NCBI GenBank assembly: GCA_900119535.1
Contig: FPJT01000013.1
Location: forward strand, 40,673 to 84,549
DNA from: Ruminococcus sp. XPD3002
GTDB taxonomy: Bacteria; Bacillota; Clostridia; Oscillospirales; Ruminococcaceae
Direction of reading: 5' to 3'
DNA: 43,877 nucleotides
The notes under the pieces were generated by a model. That model was not told the origin of the DNA. It did not search any database and was given only the letters and a program-made list of their open reading frames with translations. The position numbers were made by a program, and so were the translations under genes. Shown here one piece after another: positions 24,684 to 32,699 of the stretch (position 1 is its first letter; every line of letters begins with the position of its first letter).

Positions 24684-26234
24684 TCAGAACCAGGCTTCTG
24701 TCACTTCAACGGCACTCTTATCGAGCTTTTCGCTGCCGTTAAGATAGTTCCAGACCTCAACATCCATTCTTGTAACAGCTTCGGGAAGCTCCAATATCAG
24801 TTCTGCTTCACCGTTTTCATCAAGTGTTATCGTATCAAGTGATAACTGTATCCACTTGCCTTTTTTTCCTGTGTCTGCATTTTCATGATCAGGATCCCAG
24901 TAGCCCCATGCAGGGACCACAGAATGTCCCGGAGCGGCTTTCAGCTTCACATGAATGGTACGTCCGCCGAGACCGTCCGTAAACCGCCATTTTCCGACAT
25001 CCTCGGTAATGTAGTTCACATAGGTCCTGCCTGTTGGCTGTTCGCCTGATGCTATCTGACTTCTCAGGCAGCACATATCAAATGCGTTGAGCTTTCCGTC
25101 CTCTGAGATATCGGCATTTCTGCCCGATATATAACCTGTATCAGACCTTGCAAGGAGATATTTCTGCAAAGCCGCAGCGTCTGCGATACTAACTTCACCG
25201 TCCGTATTTACATCGCCCTTCAGCTCTATATCCAGCACATCGATGACCTTGTTGCCTGTTACAGCAGGACACTTCGGTTCGCTTTCGTTCCTGAAGACAT
25301 ATCCGACGCAGTTCCAGCCTTTAACAAGGGTGATGTCCTCCGAGTCCATATAGAACTTGTTGTCATAGATGCGGCAGTTCTGTCCCCAGCCGTCAACTGC
25401 CATATACAGATCAACCGCATAGAGGACTTTATCGTTTCCGCTGCGGTACCCCGTATTATTGCGGACTACAGCGTTATTTCCCTTGACCTCGACAAAACTG
25501 TCACCGCCGTTTTTGCCCTGTATGCCCGAGCCGTCGAATTCGCAGCCCTCTACAAGAGCGCCGAGTGTGTATTCCTTGATGTCTACGCAGTCCGCACCGA
25601 CATTTGCTATTTTGCAATTTCTTACGGTATTGTAGTGGCAGTCGAAACCGTATTCGGTGGTACCCTTTGCGCTTCCGATGTAAACGCCTTCACCGTATTG
25701 GGGACTTACCGTTCCGCAGTCGTGGATATAGCAGTTTTCAACAAGGCAATAGCTTGAATCGTCGCGTATATGTATGCCTTCCGAGCCGATATTATATACC
25801 TCGCAGCCTGTGATAGTTGAATAGCTGCCCTTATCGATGACGATGCCTTTTCCTGCTTCACAGGTGACGAGGTTCTCGATGTTCCAGTGTTCGCCCATGA
25901 TATGGAGGGCTATCTTGTTTTCCTGTGAAACACCGCATAATACAGCAGGCTCATCGGGATCCTTACTGCAAATGGTTATAGGCTGTTCAGCAGTTCCGCT
26001 GGCCTCAGAGAAAAACGCAGCCCAGTTGCCTTTCCAGACGTCGTTTTCATATTTTCCCGGAGCAATTATTATCTTGTCTCCGGGTTTTGCGTCGGAGAGA
26101 GCGGCGTGTAATTCGTCCACATTTGTGACGTTGACCTCTCGTACAGCAGCTTCCGCAGAGAAGGGGAGATTGCTGCACAGAAGGCAGGCAGCGGATATTA
26201 TTGCTGAAAGTCTGATAATACTCTTTTTCATCAT
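24684..26234 (-). CDS. Secreted parallel beta-helix (pectate-lyase-like) dockerin protein
   Basis: The 516-residue protein has a signal peptide (to about FSAEAA, 30) and a right-handed beta-helix domain (about 34-330). The domain opens with NVDELHAALSDAKPGDKIII, as in PL6/chondroitinase-B-like and other pectin- or alginate-type lyases. A two-loop dockerin follows (338-397; GDVNTDGEVSIADAAALQKY and ADISEDGKLNAFDMC), then a C-terminal beta-sandwich (about 404-516) that could be a binding module. The substrate is unknown; pectic or uronic polymers are plausible. Two ATGs are adjacent; the second (26231) has the better 5-nt spacing to GGGGGG. It follows the gene at 26293 by 58 bp and may be co-transcribed. 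Confidence 0.82.
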   Translation of the reverse strand: MMKKSIIRLSAIISAACLLCSNLPFSAEAAVREVNVTNVDELHAALSDAKPGDKIIIAPGKYENDVWKGNWAAFFSEASGTAEQPITICSKDPDEPAVLCGVSQENKIALHIMGEHWNIENLVTCEAGKGIVIDKGSYSTITGCEVYNIGSEGIHIRDDSSYCLVENCYIHDCGTVSPQYGEGVYIGSAKGTTEYGFDCHYNTVRNCKIANVGADCVDIKEYTLGALVEGCEFDGSGIQGKNGGDSFVEVKGNNAVVRNNTGYRSGNDKVLYAVDLYMAVDGWGQNCRIYDNKFYMDSEDITLVKGWNCVGYVFRNESEPKCPAVTGNKVIDVLDIELKGDVNTDGEVSIADAAALQKYLLARSDTGYISGRNADISEDGKLNAFDMCCLRSQIASGEQPTGRTYVNYITEDVGKWRFTDGLGGRTIHVKLKAAPGHSVVPAWGYWDPDHENADTGKKGKWIQLSLDTITLDENGEAELILELPEAVTRMDVEVWNYLNGSEKLDKSAVEVTEAWF

Positions 26235-26292
26235 ATCCCCCCGGATGTCTTTGCATTAAACCGATTCTGACTTGAAATGGAGCGATCAGATA

Positions 26293-29200
26293 TTAAAACC
26301 ATGGGTGATCTTTGCGTATCGTGTTTGATAAGAGAGTGAATTCTCCCTTGCTGTTGAATGCAGTAAATTCAGTGCCGACAGCAGAAAGTTCGCCGGGATT
26401 TTGTCCAAGATCATACAAAGCCTTCAGTGCATCTGTAACATTGATCCTTCTTTTGTAAATACCTGTATCACTGTCAGGTGGGGAAGAGATATCGGGTACG
26501 CATATATACCTTGTATGTATTGAACCGCCCATACCGAGATCGCCGCTCTGTATGATCTTGTATATATCGTAACGAACGCCGAGGGAAGTGTAGGTGCCTA
26601 TTTTTGCGTCATTGCCGGAAGGCCGCCATACGCCCCAGCTGTTGATTATCTCAAGCTCGTAATCATAGTTATTGAACAAAGCGTAAGCTCCGAGGCTGAA
26701 AATATTGCTGCAATCTACCTTAGCGCTGTACTCAACTTCATAGTTTCTCACTTTGTTAAGAGGTTCGGTCTTGGGAAGATCTCTCATTGAAGAGTATACA
26801 ACATCATACTCAGCATTCCATCTGCCCTTTAGCTGTCCGCCGGATTCACCGAAAGCGTAATAAGCTTCATTATGTGATGCGGAAGAACCTGATGAAACGA
26901 AAGCTTCCACACGATAGCCATCTATTTCTTTTTTTACATGACCGTCAACTTTCTGCATCTGATCGTCTGAGACATCAAACTTAGGAGGAGCATCCTTGAT
27001 ACTGAACATGACGTTATTCTCTGTAAGATCGAATTCACCTGTACCGCCGTTTTCAACATCGATTATAGTGCCTACAAACAGAGCTTCTTCGCCGAGACCG
27101 AGTTCAAGCTCCTTTGAGGCATTTCTCAGGAATTCAGATACCTTAAGCTTGCCTTTAAACTTCTGTTTTAAAGCTTCCTCGCCGACAGAACCGGTTGAAG
27201 ATACAAATGAGTAGACTTCCTGTGTATCATTCAGTTCTCTGTAGACAGTGTAATCATTGCCGTCGAAACTGAAACGTCCGATGATATTTCCTGCGTCGTG
27301 CATTCCCTTACCGTTGTTATTATGCCAGTAATCGATTATCCTTACCTTAACATTGGGTTCGTCGAGAGTAACACCGACACCCAGTTCAAAGTTGCCTGTA
27401 AACTTGGCATAGGCGATATATGATACACTGTAATCATTCATGAAGTTGTCGCTCAGCGGATATTCACGCTGTGCATTAAGACCTGAGGAATAATGAGCAC
27501 CCTTTGAAGTTGTCCAGCGTCCCCTCATCAGTCCGTCTGTTTCGCCGAATCCGTAGTATACACTGTCCTTTTCGGAAGAGTCGGCGGACTTTCTTGCGTA
27601 CATTGTATAGCCTTCGTTTTCTTCCGTGGCGAAGCTTTTTACTTCCTTAAGCTCAATATCAGGGTAAAGTCTGCTTGTCTCGCTGAAGTAATACTCATCA
27701 AAAGGTACACCGCTTACGGATATATCGTTCCTGTTTATCTTGGCTTTTCCTGATGAACCGTCGAGGCCTTCAATCATGAAGTTTACATTGAAAAGTTTCA
27801 TACTGTCAAAATAAGCTGCACCGTCTTCATAGCCTTTGAGCAGTTTAATGAAATCTGTGACGTTTACAGAGCCTGATAACTTATGCTCCTTGCCTTCTGT
27901 CAGAGAACCGTCTTTCTTTACGAAATAGTATGTCTGTGAAGAAGCATTTGTTTTTTTGTAAACATCATAGGCAATGCCGTTTATGTCAGCCGTATCGAGG
28001 AGTTCGGATCCGTCTTTCAGCGGGAAATCCTTTCCTGTCCAGCCTTCGACTATATACCATTCTATTTCAGGCTTAGTGAACCAGCCGTATACAGCGGCAA
28101 TATTTTCGCCATTTGCGTTGAGCACTGCATCGTAATCCACAACGAGATTCTCAAGCTGGTTGAAAGCTATTTCCATATTGTGATTCTTTGCGGTCATGCC
28201 CGATCTCATAACTGCATCACGGACATCAGACCATTCAAATGAACACCTGCCTGCATCCGAAATATCCTTTGCTTCGGCAGAACCCTGTGACTCCTGATTC
28301 CAGACCTCGAAAGTATAGCCGTCTTTGAAGGACACATCATTGAAATCAGGCAGAACAGGAGCCTTGGTAGTGGGTTCCACGTCAGGGAGAGCTTCAAAAT
28401 TCTGTGCCTTGCAAGTAACAAATCTCGACATACGCACAAGGTCAGCGACATTGACCTTACCGTCCTTGTTGATATCAGCAGATGCCATGAACTCAGCATC
28501 AGCAGTGCCGTTGATAATAGCCTTTCTGCAAAGCACGATATCAAAAACGTTGACCTTGCCGTCACCGTTAAGGTCGCCCGATACGGAGGATATACTGCTT
28601 CCTTCGGTATTGATCTTTATATCGTTCTTCTTTAGCTCGAATGAACCTGAAGAAGAACGGAATGCAGTGATCTCAAAGCCGACATGTTCAATTTTCAGAT
28701 TTTTATCCAATCCGAGCTTTTTCCATGCCTCTATATGGTCGTTAAGGCATATCTTTCCCGATGCGGAGACTTCTCCGTCCTTCATGGGTGATTCTCTTTT
28801 TACGCTCCAGAACTGGTTTCCGCCGTAACCGGGAGTATTGCTCTTGGTTTTATAGAGATCGTATGTACAGCCGTTGGATATTACTTCTCCGAGCTTTTCG
28901 GCAGAGCTGATATCATTTTTAGGCGGTTTCCAGTTATACCAGCCATCGATAACATGGAACTCTGTTGGAGTAGTTTCAAATCCACTGTCATTAAAGTATC
29001 CGCAGGCGCCGTAATAGCAGATATTCGAGATCCTGTTATCCATGTCCTTATAACTGTCCATTGCGATATCAAGCTCGTAATCGAAATCGATACCGTTATA
29101 GTTACTGATATTTTTCAGACTCTTTCCCGAAACAACAGAACCGTCATTAACACTTTCCCATGAACCCTTCCAGGTACCGTTATCGCCTTCCTGATGAGTG

Positions 29201-29376
29201 AAACGTCCCGAATCGTCATTGTTCCATACAGTGAATATATAACCGTCGCTGCTTTCGATCTTCTCGCTTTGTCCCTCAGCCTGAGCGCATATCATGCTGT
29301 TTACAGGCATATAGGGTGCAGCACCGCCAAGCAGGCAGAGTGCGGCAGCTGCAACACTTATAAGTTGCTTTTTCAT
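26293..29376 (-). CDS. Secreted dockerin protein with four tandem GH11-xylanase-like domains
   Basis: The 1027-residue protein has a signal peptide (about 1-33), then GH11-like domain 1 (44-255), an internal dockerin (265-323, both calcium loops good: GDLNGDGKVNVFDIV and ADINKDGKVNVADLV), and GH11-like domains 2 (352-555), 3 (588-793) and 4 (818-1018). Domain 1 shows the family's order: GYIFTVWN, EGDNGTWKGSWES, EFHVIDGW, TYDLYKT, QFWSVKR, HIEAWKKLG and SSSGSFEL. By eye, nucleophile/acid-base positions are E139/A238, E439/E536, K677/V774 and E907/A1006, so only domain 2 keeps both glutamates. Domains 1, 3 and 4 may bind xylan without cutting it. A dockerin in the middle rather than at the end is unusual. 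GGAGG precedes the ATG. Confidence 0.78.
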   Translation of the reverse strand: MKKQLISVAAAALCLLGGAAPYMPVNSMICAQAEGQSEKIESSDGYIFTVWNNDDSGRFTHQEGDNGTWKGSWESVNDGSVVSGKSLKNISNYNGIDFDYELDIAMDSYKDMDNRISNICYYGACGYFNDSGFETTPTEFHVIDGWYNWKPPKNDISSAEKLGEVISNGCTYDLYKTKSNTPGYGGNQFWSVKRESPMKDGEVSASGKICLNDHIEAWKKLGLDKNLKIEHVGFEITAFRSSSGSFELKKNDIKINTEGSSISSVSGDLNGDGKVNVFDIVLCRKAIINGTADAEFMASADINKDGKVNVADLVRMSRFVTCKAQNFEALPDVEPTTKAPVLPDFNDVSFKDGYTFEVWNQESQGSAEAKDISDAGRCSFEWSDVRDAVMRSGMTAKNHNMEIAFNQLENLVVDYDAVLNANGENIAAVYGWFTKPEIEWYIVEGWTGKDFPLKDGSELLDTADINGIAYDVYKKTNASSQTYYFVKKDGSLTEGKEHKLSGSVNVTDFIKLLKGYEDGAAYFDSMKLFNVNFMIEGLDGSSGKAKINRNDISVSGVPFDEYYFSETSRLYPDIELKEVKSFATEENEGYTMYARKSADSSEKDSVYYGFGETDGLMRGRWTTSKGAHYSSGLNAQREYPLSDNFMNDYSVSYIAYAKFTGNFELGVGVTLDEPNVKVRIIDYWHNNNGKGMHDAGNIIGRFSFDGNDYTVYRELNDTQEVYSFVSSTGSVGEEALKQKFKGKLKVSEFLRNASKELELGLGEEALFVGTIIDVENGGTGEFDLTENNVMFSIKDAPPKFDVSDDQMQKVDGHVKKEIDGYRVEAFVSSGSSASHNEAYYAFGESGGQLKGRWNAEYDVVYSSMRDLPKTEPLNKVRNYEVEYSAKVDCSNIFSLGAYALFNNYDYELEIINSWGVWRPSGNDAKIGTYTSLGVRYDIYKIIQSGDLGMGGSIHTRYICVPDISSPPDSDTGIYKRRINVTDALKALYDLGQNPGELSAVGTEFTAFNSKGEFTLLSNTIRKDHPWF

Positions 29377-29630
29377 AATTCAGTCCTCCTTTATATCGTT
29401 TATATCACGTTGCAGAATATATATTTAAATTATATTCTGACCTTATATTCTAAGTATATAAAAACTGATTGAAATAAACAAGACATTTCTTGCTTAATGG
29501 ATAAAACATTCGGCAATTATTGCGATTTTTCACTGTCCTGACCATTTTTAGCTTAAAAGATGGTGCGTTAATCCTCAGCTGTCAATAGCAGGGGAATACG
29601 GAGCGCAGTATTTACGGTCAACAATATATG

Positions 29631-29659
29631 TTGAATTTCACGGATAAATATTGTATAAT
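29631..29659 (+). promoter_or_regulatory. Promoter upstream of the second ECF sigma gene; 486-bp divergent intergenic region
   Basis: TTGAAT (29631-29636), 17 bp, TATAAT (29654-29659). A palindrome CAACA-TATAT-TGTTG type (CAACAATATATGTTG, 29619-29633) overlaps the -35 and may be an operator. The predicted leader to 29863 is about 200 nt and shows no other obvious element. The left part (29377-29580) is AT-rich with several TATA-like boxes for the minus-strand gene, none convincing. Confidence 0.62.
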
Positions 29660-29862
29660 ATAAAATATTATTATGTTTTCGATAAGACGGGAATGACAAT
29701 ACGCATTTTGTGGCATCTGTACAAAATATGACGTGAAACGCTTCCTGCCTTTGACATTTATTGAAAATTCTCTCTTTTGTGTGACGATCTGCAACTTTGA
29801 TTTGAGTGTACTATACGAAAGCGCAATTCCATGGAAACTTTCATGAAACAGGAGGAAACGGT

Positions 29863-30429
29863 ATGACAGGTAACGAATATTGCAGGCTGTATGCGGAATC
29901 GCCTGATAAAGCTTACGAAGCTCTGTTCAGTGAATACTGTGATTACGTATACGCCGTTGTTTACAATAAACTTATCAGGACGGCTCAGCGTGAGGACATT
30001 GATGAATGCGTCAGTGACATTTTCGCAGAATTCTTTTTCAGCTATAAAAGAAACGGCAGCGACTCGGGCGAGCTCAAAGGCTACATAGGTACGATCGCAA
30101 AACGACGTGCTATCAACGCCTATCGCAGTCTGACACTGCATTCGGAACGCTTTTCGGGCGAGAACGATGACGAATTCGCATCCGCAGCATCCGATATGGA
30201 CGTTGAAAACGATTCGGACAAGCGCGAGACAAGAGAAATACTGATAAACAAGATAAACGAACTCGGCGAACCCGATTCGACCATTATCCTCCAGAAGTAC
30301 TATTACGACCGCTCGTCAGGCGAGATAGCCGAGATGATGTCGATGAAAGCATCAGCGGTTCGTATGAGAGCCGCAAGAGCACTCGAAAAACTTAAGAAAT
30401 CACTGGCCGCTGCCGGTATAATGTTATAA
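29863..30429 (+). CDS. ECF-type RNA polymerase sigma factor, paralogue of the one at 20510
   Basis: Using the ATG at 29863 (AGGAGG 7 nt upstream) gives 188 residues. Region 2 (about 15-85) contains EALFSEYCDYVYAVVYNKL and EDIDECVSDIFAEFF. Region 4 (about 125-180) contains ELGEPDSTIILQKYYYDR and SAVRMRAARALEKL. The region 4 wording is nearly identical to the sigma factor at 20510. A putative anti-sigma gene follows after 17 bp. The cognate promoter set is not identifiable from this window. Confidence 0.9.
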   Translation: MTGNEYCRLYAESPDKAYEALFSEYCDYVYAVVYNKLIRTAQREDIDECVSDIFAEFFFSYKRNGSDSGELKGYIGTIAKRRAINAYRSLTLHSERFSGENDDEFASAASDMDVENDSDKRETREILINKINELGEPDSTIILQKYYYDRSSGEIAEMMSMKASAVRMRAARALEKLKKSLAAAGIML

Positions 30430-30446
30430 GAAAGGAGACACTGACT

Positions 30447-32018
30447 ATGAGAAAGGATCGGGTATTGGATATGCTTGATAACGCCGAAGACAAGATCGTA
30501 GACCGTCTCTCCGTTCCGGCGCTGACTGAAAAAGAAAAAGAGAGGCTGTTGAAAATGAGTAAGGATAAACTTGATAAAATGAATGATAATAATACTGATG
30601 ATATGACAGAGGAAGTTCGCGGAGTTGAAAAATACAGAAGGCCAAGATGGAGCACTTTTGCAGCTATTGCTGCGGCTGTAGTTCTCGTAGGCGGTCTGGC
30701 AGGCGGAGGTGTGCTTCTCAGCCGCCATTCCTCAAATTCCAAGGGCAATGATGAGTCCGTTATCGATCCCGTAATTGCAACTCAGCCCGCTACCGAAACT
30801 GCTACCGAAGCCGCTTCCATAGCTTCTACTGAAGCTTCGACTGCGAAAACCGAGAATACTACTGTTGCCGCAGCAGCTTCTCCTGTTGAGAGCACTGCTG
30901 CTGCAGTCGGCAGCAATGAGGAGGATAACAGGGATCACTCCGTTGTAGCCGTTGACCTTATGAAGGCTATGAACGCAATAGAGCTTGCAAGCAGCGGCGG
31001 ACTGACCATTGACGGAAATTCGCCTCTTGCTTCCGAAAGCGGTTACTATAAGGTCATCGACGGTAACATCAATGGCTTCGATTTCTCCACTATGGCGAAC
31101 GTCAGAAGTTTTCTTACGGATAATTTCTCAGGCTCATTCTACGACGAGCACAGCTATCTTACAGAAGGCTCAGAGCCATTCTTCAAGGAAGGTCCCGACG
31201 GTCTTTATGCAAGATTCGCAGGCAGAGGCAACATTTACAGCTGGGATAAATACGAGCCCGAGATAATCTCTGATTCCGAAGACAGATTCACTGCAAGAGC
31301 TTATTATGAGCTTGCAGGCAGTGTTACTCAGGTCGATATGACTATCGTCAAGAACGGCGGAAAATGGCGTGTAGACTCCGCTGTCAGAGAAGATGTTACA
31401 GGCAGCGATCAGAACGAGACCGAAAATAACAACAGCGTCTCCTACGTACAGCTTTGCAAGGATCTGGTAAATAACAAATGGAACGAGCTTAACTCTACCG
31501 AAGGAAATGCGTATGCAGACGTTGCATTCAACGACCTTGACGGCGACGGTTCCCCCGAGTTCCTGTTCAAGTACGGAACAGGCGAAGTTAACTACAAGGT
31601 TGACGTTTATACCTTCAAGGACGGCTCACTTAAGTATGTAGCCGATATACACGGAGGTCATGCGTCCTTCGGAATTGATGCCACCACTAAAAAGCTCGTT
31701 ATGATCAACGGTCATATGGGCTCGGGCGAGTACGATTGGTATACTATGGAAAACGGCGAATTAAAGATGTTGAAGTACGAGTCATTCTCGTATGAATACT
31801 GGGGCTCCAACGAGCAGACAACAAGAAAGGATATACTGTACATGAGCAGCGGAACGATGTTTACTGTCGGTGACGGAAATGCTAAGTCTTACCTCTATAC
31901 ACAGAGCCCGATCGACCAGCAGCCTGCCTCCACAGAATACGACTACTACAATACCGAGATCATTGATCTTACCTACGCAGAAGCATTGAAATCAGGCAGA
32001 ATTCCGGAAGGCGACTAA
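30447..32018 (+). CDS. Putative membrane anti-sigma factor with large ectodomain
   Basis: The 523-residue protein has a cytoplasmic N-terminus (1-68, rich in Lys/Asp/Glu), the juxtamembrane motif GVEKYRRPRW (59-68) shared with the protein at 19291, a membrane segment (about 70-91), a long Ala/Thr/Ser/Glu-rich linker (about 100-155) and an ectodomain. The ectodomain's last part includes FNDLDGDGSPEFLFKYG, an EF-hand/VCBS-like loop that recurs in the sigma fusion at 32700. Immediate linkage to an ECF sigma gene suggests an anti-sigma role. AAGGAGA lies upstream of the ATG, and a terminator follows at 32058. Confidence 0.75.
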   Translation: MRKDRVLDMLDNAEDKIVDRLSVPALTEKEKERLLKMSKDKLDKMNDNNTDDMTEEVRGVEKYRRPRWSTFAAIAAAVVLVGGLAGGGVLLSRHSSNSKGNDESVIDPVIATQPATETATEAASIASTEASTAKTENTTVAAAASPVESTAAAVGSNEEDNRDHSVVAVDLMKAMNAIELASSGGLTIDGNSPLASESGYYKVIDGNINGFDFSTMANVRSFLTDNFSGSFYDEHSYLTEGSEPFFKEGPDGLYARFAGRGNIYSWDKYEPEIISDSEDRFTARAYYELAGSVTQVDMTIVKNGGKWRVDSAVREDVTGSDQNETENNNSVSYVQLCKDLVNNKWNELNSTEGNAYADVAFNDLDGDGSPEFLFKYGTGEVNYKVDVYTFKDGSLKYVADIHGGHASFGIDATTKKLVMINGHMGSGEYDWYTMENGELKMLKYESFSYEYWGSNEQTTRKDILYMSSGTMFTVGDGNAKSYLYTQSPIDQQPASTEYDYYNTEIIDLTYAEALKSGRIPEGD

Positions 32019-32057
32019 TAGCGCTTCACCGGACTGCTTGCGGAAAAGTAATAGCTA

Positions 32058-32095
32058 TCCCCTCGGAGGTCCATACCTCTGAGGGGAGACTTTTT
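32058..32095 (+). terminator. Terminator of the second sigma/anti-sigma operon
   Basis: Stem TCCCCTCGGAGGT/ACCTCTGAGGGGA (one G-T pair) with loop CCAT, then GAC and TTTTT. Confidence 0.88.
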
Positions 32096-32134
32096 GTGAA
32101 TATAAATGCAAACATTAAATAAACAATAAATGCC

Positions 32135-32162
32135 TTGCTTTCACAGGAAAAATATGTATAAT
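32135..32162 (+). promoter_or_regulatory. Promoter in front of small ORFs
   Basis: TTGCTT (32135-32140), 16 bp, TATAAT (32157-32162), with TG before the -10. Confidence 0.6.
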
Positions 32163-32213
32163 AAAAGCATAGCTGTAACATTTCGGTTGAAATGATTTTT
32201 AAGAGTGAGTGAT

Positions 32214-32282
32214 ATGAATACACATATCTGCGAATTCGGCGGCATTTCAGACTGGACAGGTGAGACAGCCGCAAATGAATGA
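32214..32282 (+). CDS. Possible 22-codon leader peptide
   Basis: The frame starts MNTHICEFGGISDW and ends TGA at 32280-32282. It lies about 45 nt after the predicted start site. The upstream GAGTGAG is a weak ribosome site. No family is recognised; it may be chance. Confidence 0.25.
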   Translation: MNTHICEFGGISDWTGETAANE

Positions 32283-32307
32283 TTTATAACGGAGGGACCA
32301 CAAACAA

Positions 32308-32445
32308 ATGAATATTGATAACACACTTTACAGCGGACGTCCGGGTATCAATACATCGACAGTCCGTCTGCTCAGTGATGACATGATGAGATATGTCCGT
32401 GAGACTAAGCACGAACCAACATTTATAGATTTGCCAATAGAATGA
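32308..32445 (+). CDS. Small hypothetical protein (45 residues)
   Basis: ATG at 32308 follows GGAGGG (11-nt spacing) and the same promoter at 32135. The product begins MNIDNTLYSGRPG and ends FIDLPIE; it is hydrophilic, with no signal or membrane segment. No homologue is recognised. The good ribosome site and promoter argue for a real gene, but codon evidence is limited. Confidence 0.45.
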   Translation: MNIDNTLYSGRPGINTSTVRLLSDDMMRYVRETKHEPTFIDLPIE

Positions 32446-32570
32446 CATAAGTAAAAAAATTGCAGAAAAAATTTTTTTTAAAATCTGCTAACCTTTTCGG
32501 AAGATGCACACTCTAACAGACAGAAAGGCAAAAATAAATGCTTTTCATAAGCTGAAAAGGAGGTGCTGAT

Positions 32571-32693
32571 TTGAATGAAAACATAGATTTTGCAGAAGTA
32601 CCGCTGGACGAACTGATAAAGCTGATACTTGAGTGGATGGAAACTTATGGTATGTTGGATGAACTGCTCGAGAAATATAGTGATAAGGAGTAA
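32571..32693 (+). CDS. Small acidic protein with TTG start, upstream of the sigma fusion
   Basis: AAAGGAGGTGCTGAT leads into TTG at 32571, giving a 40-residue acidic, amphipathic helical product (NENIDFAEVPLDELIKLILE, then a Trp-Met and a Leu-rich tail). The stop TAA is 6 bp before the sigma-fusion ATG. The strong ribosome site and the tight spacing suggest a co-transcribed small protein, possibly a regulator or a coupling leader of the sigma gene. No family is recognised. Confidence 0.55.
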   Translation: MNENIDFAEVPLDELIKLILEWMETYGMLDELLEKYSDKE

Positions 32694-32699
32694 AAAAAG

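Noticed and set aside
24684..29376. panG attached to the dockerin operon as a single transcript
   Set aside because: The long hairpin at 24584-24630 with a T-rich tail separates them and the functions are unrelated, though read-through cannot be excluded.
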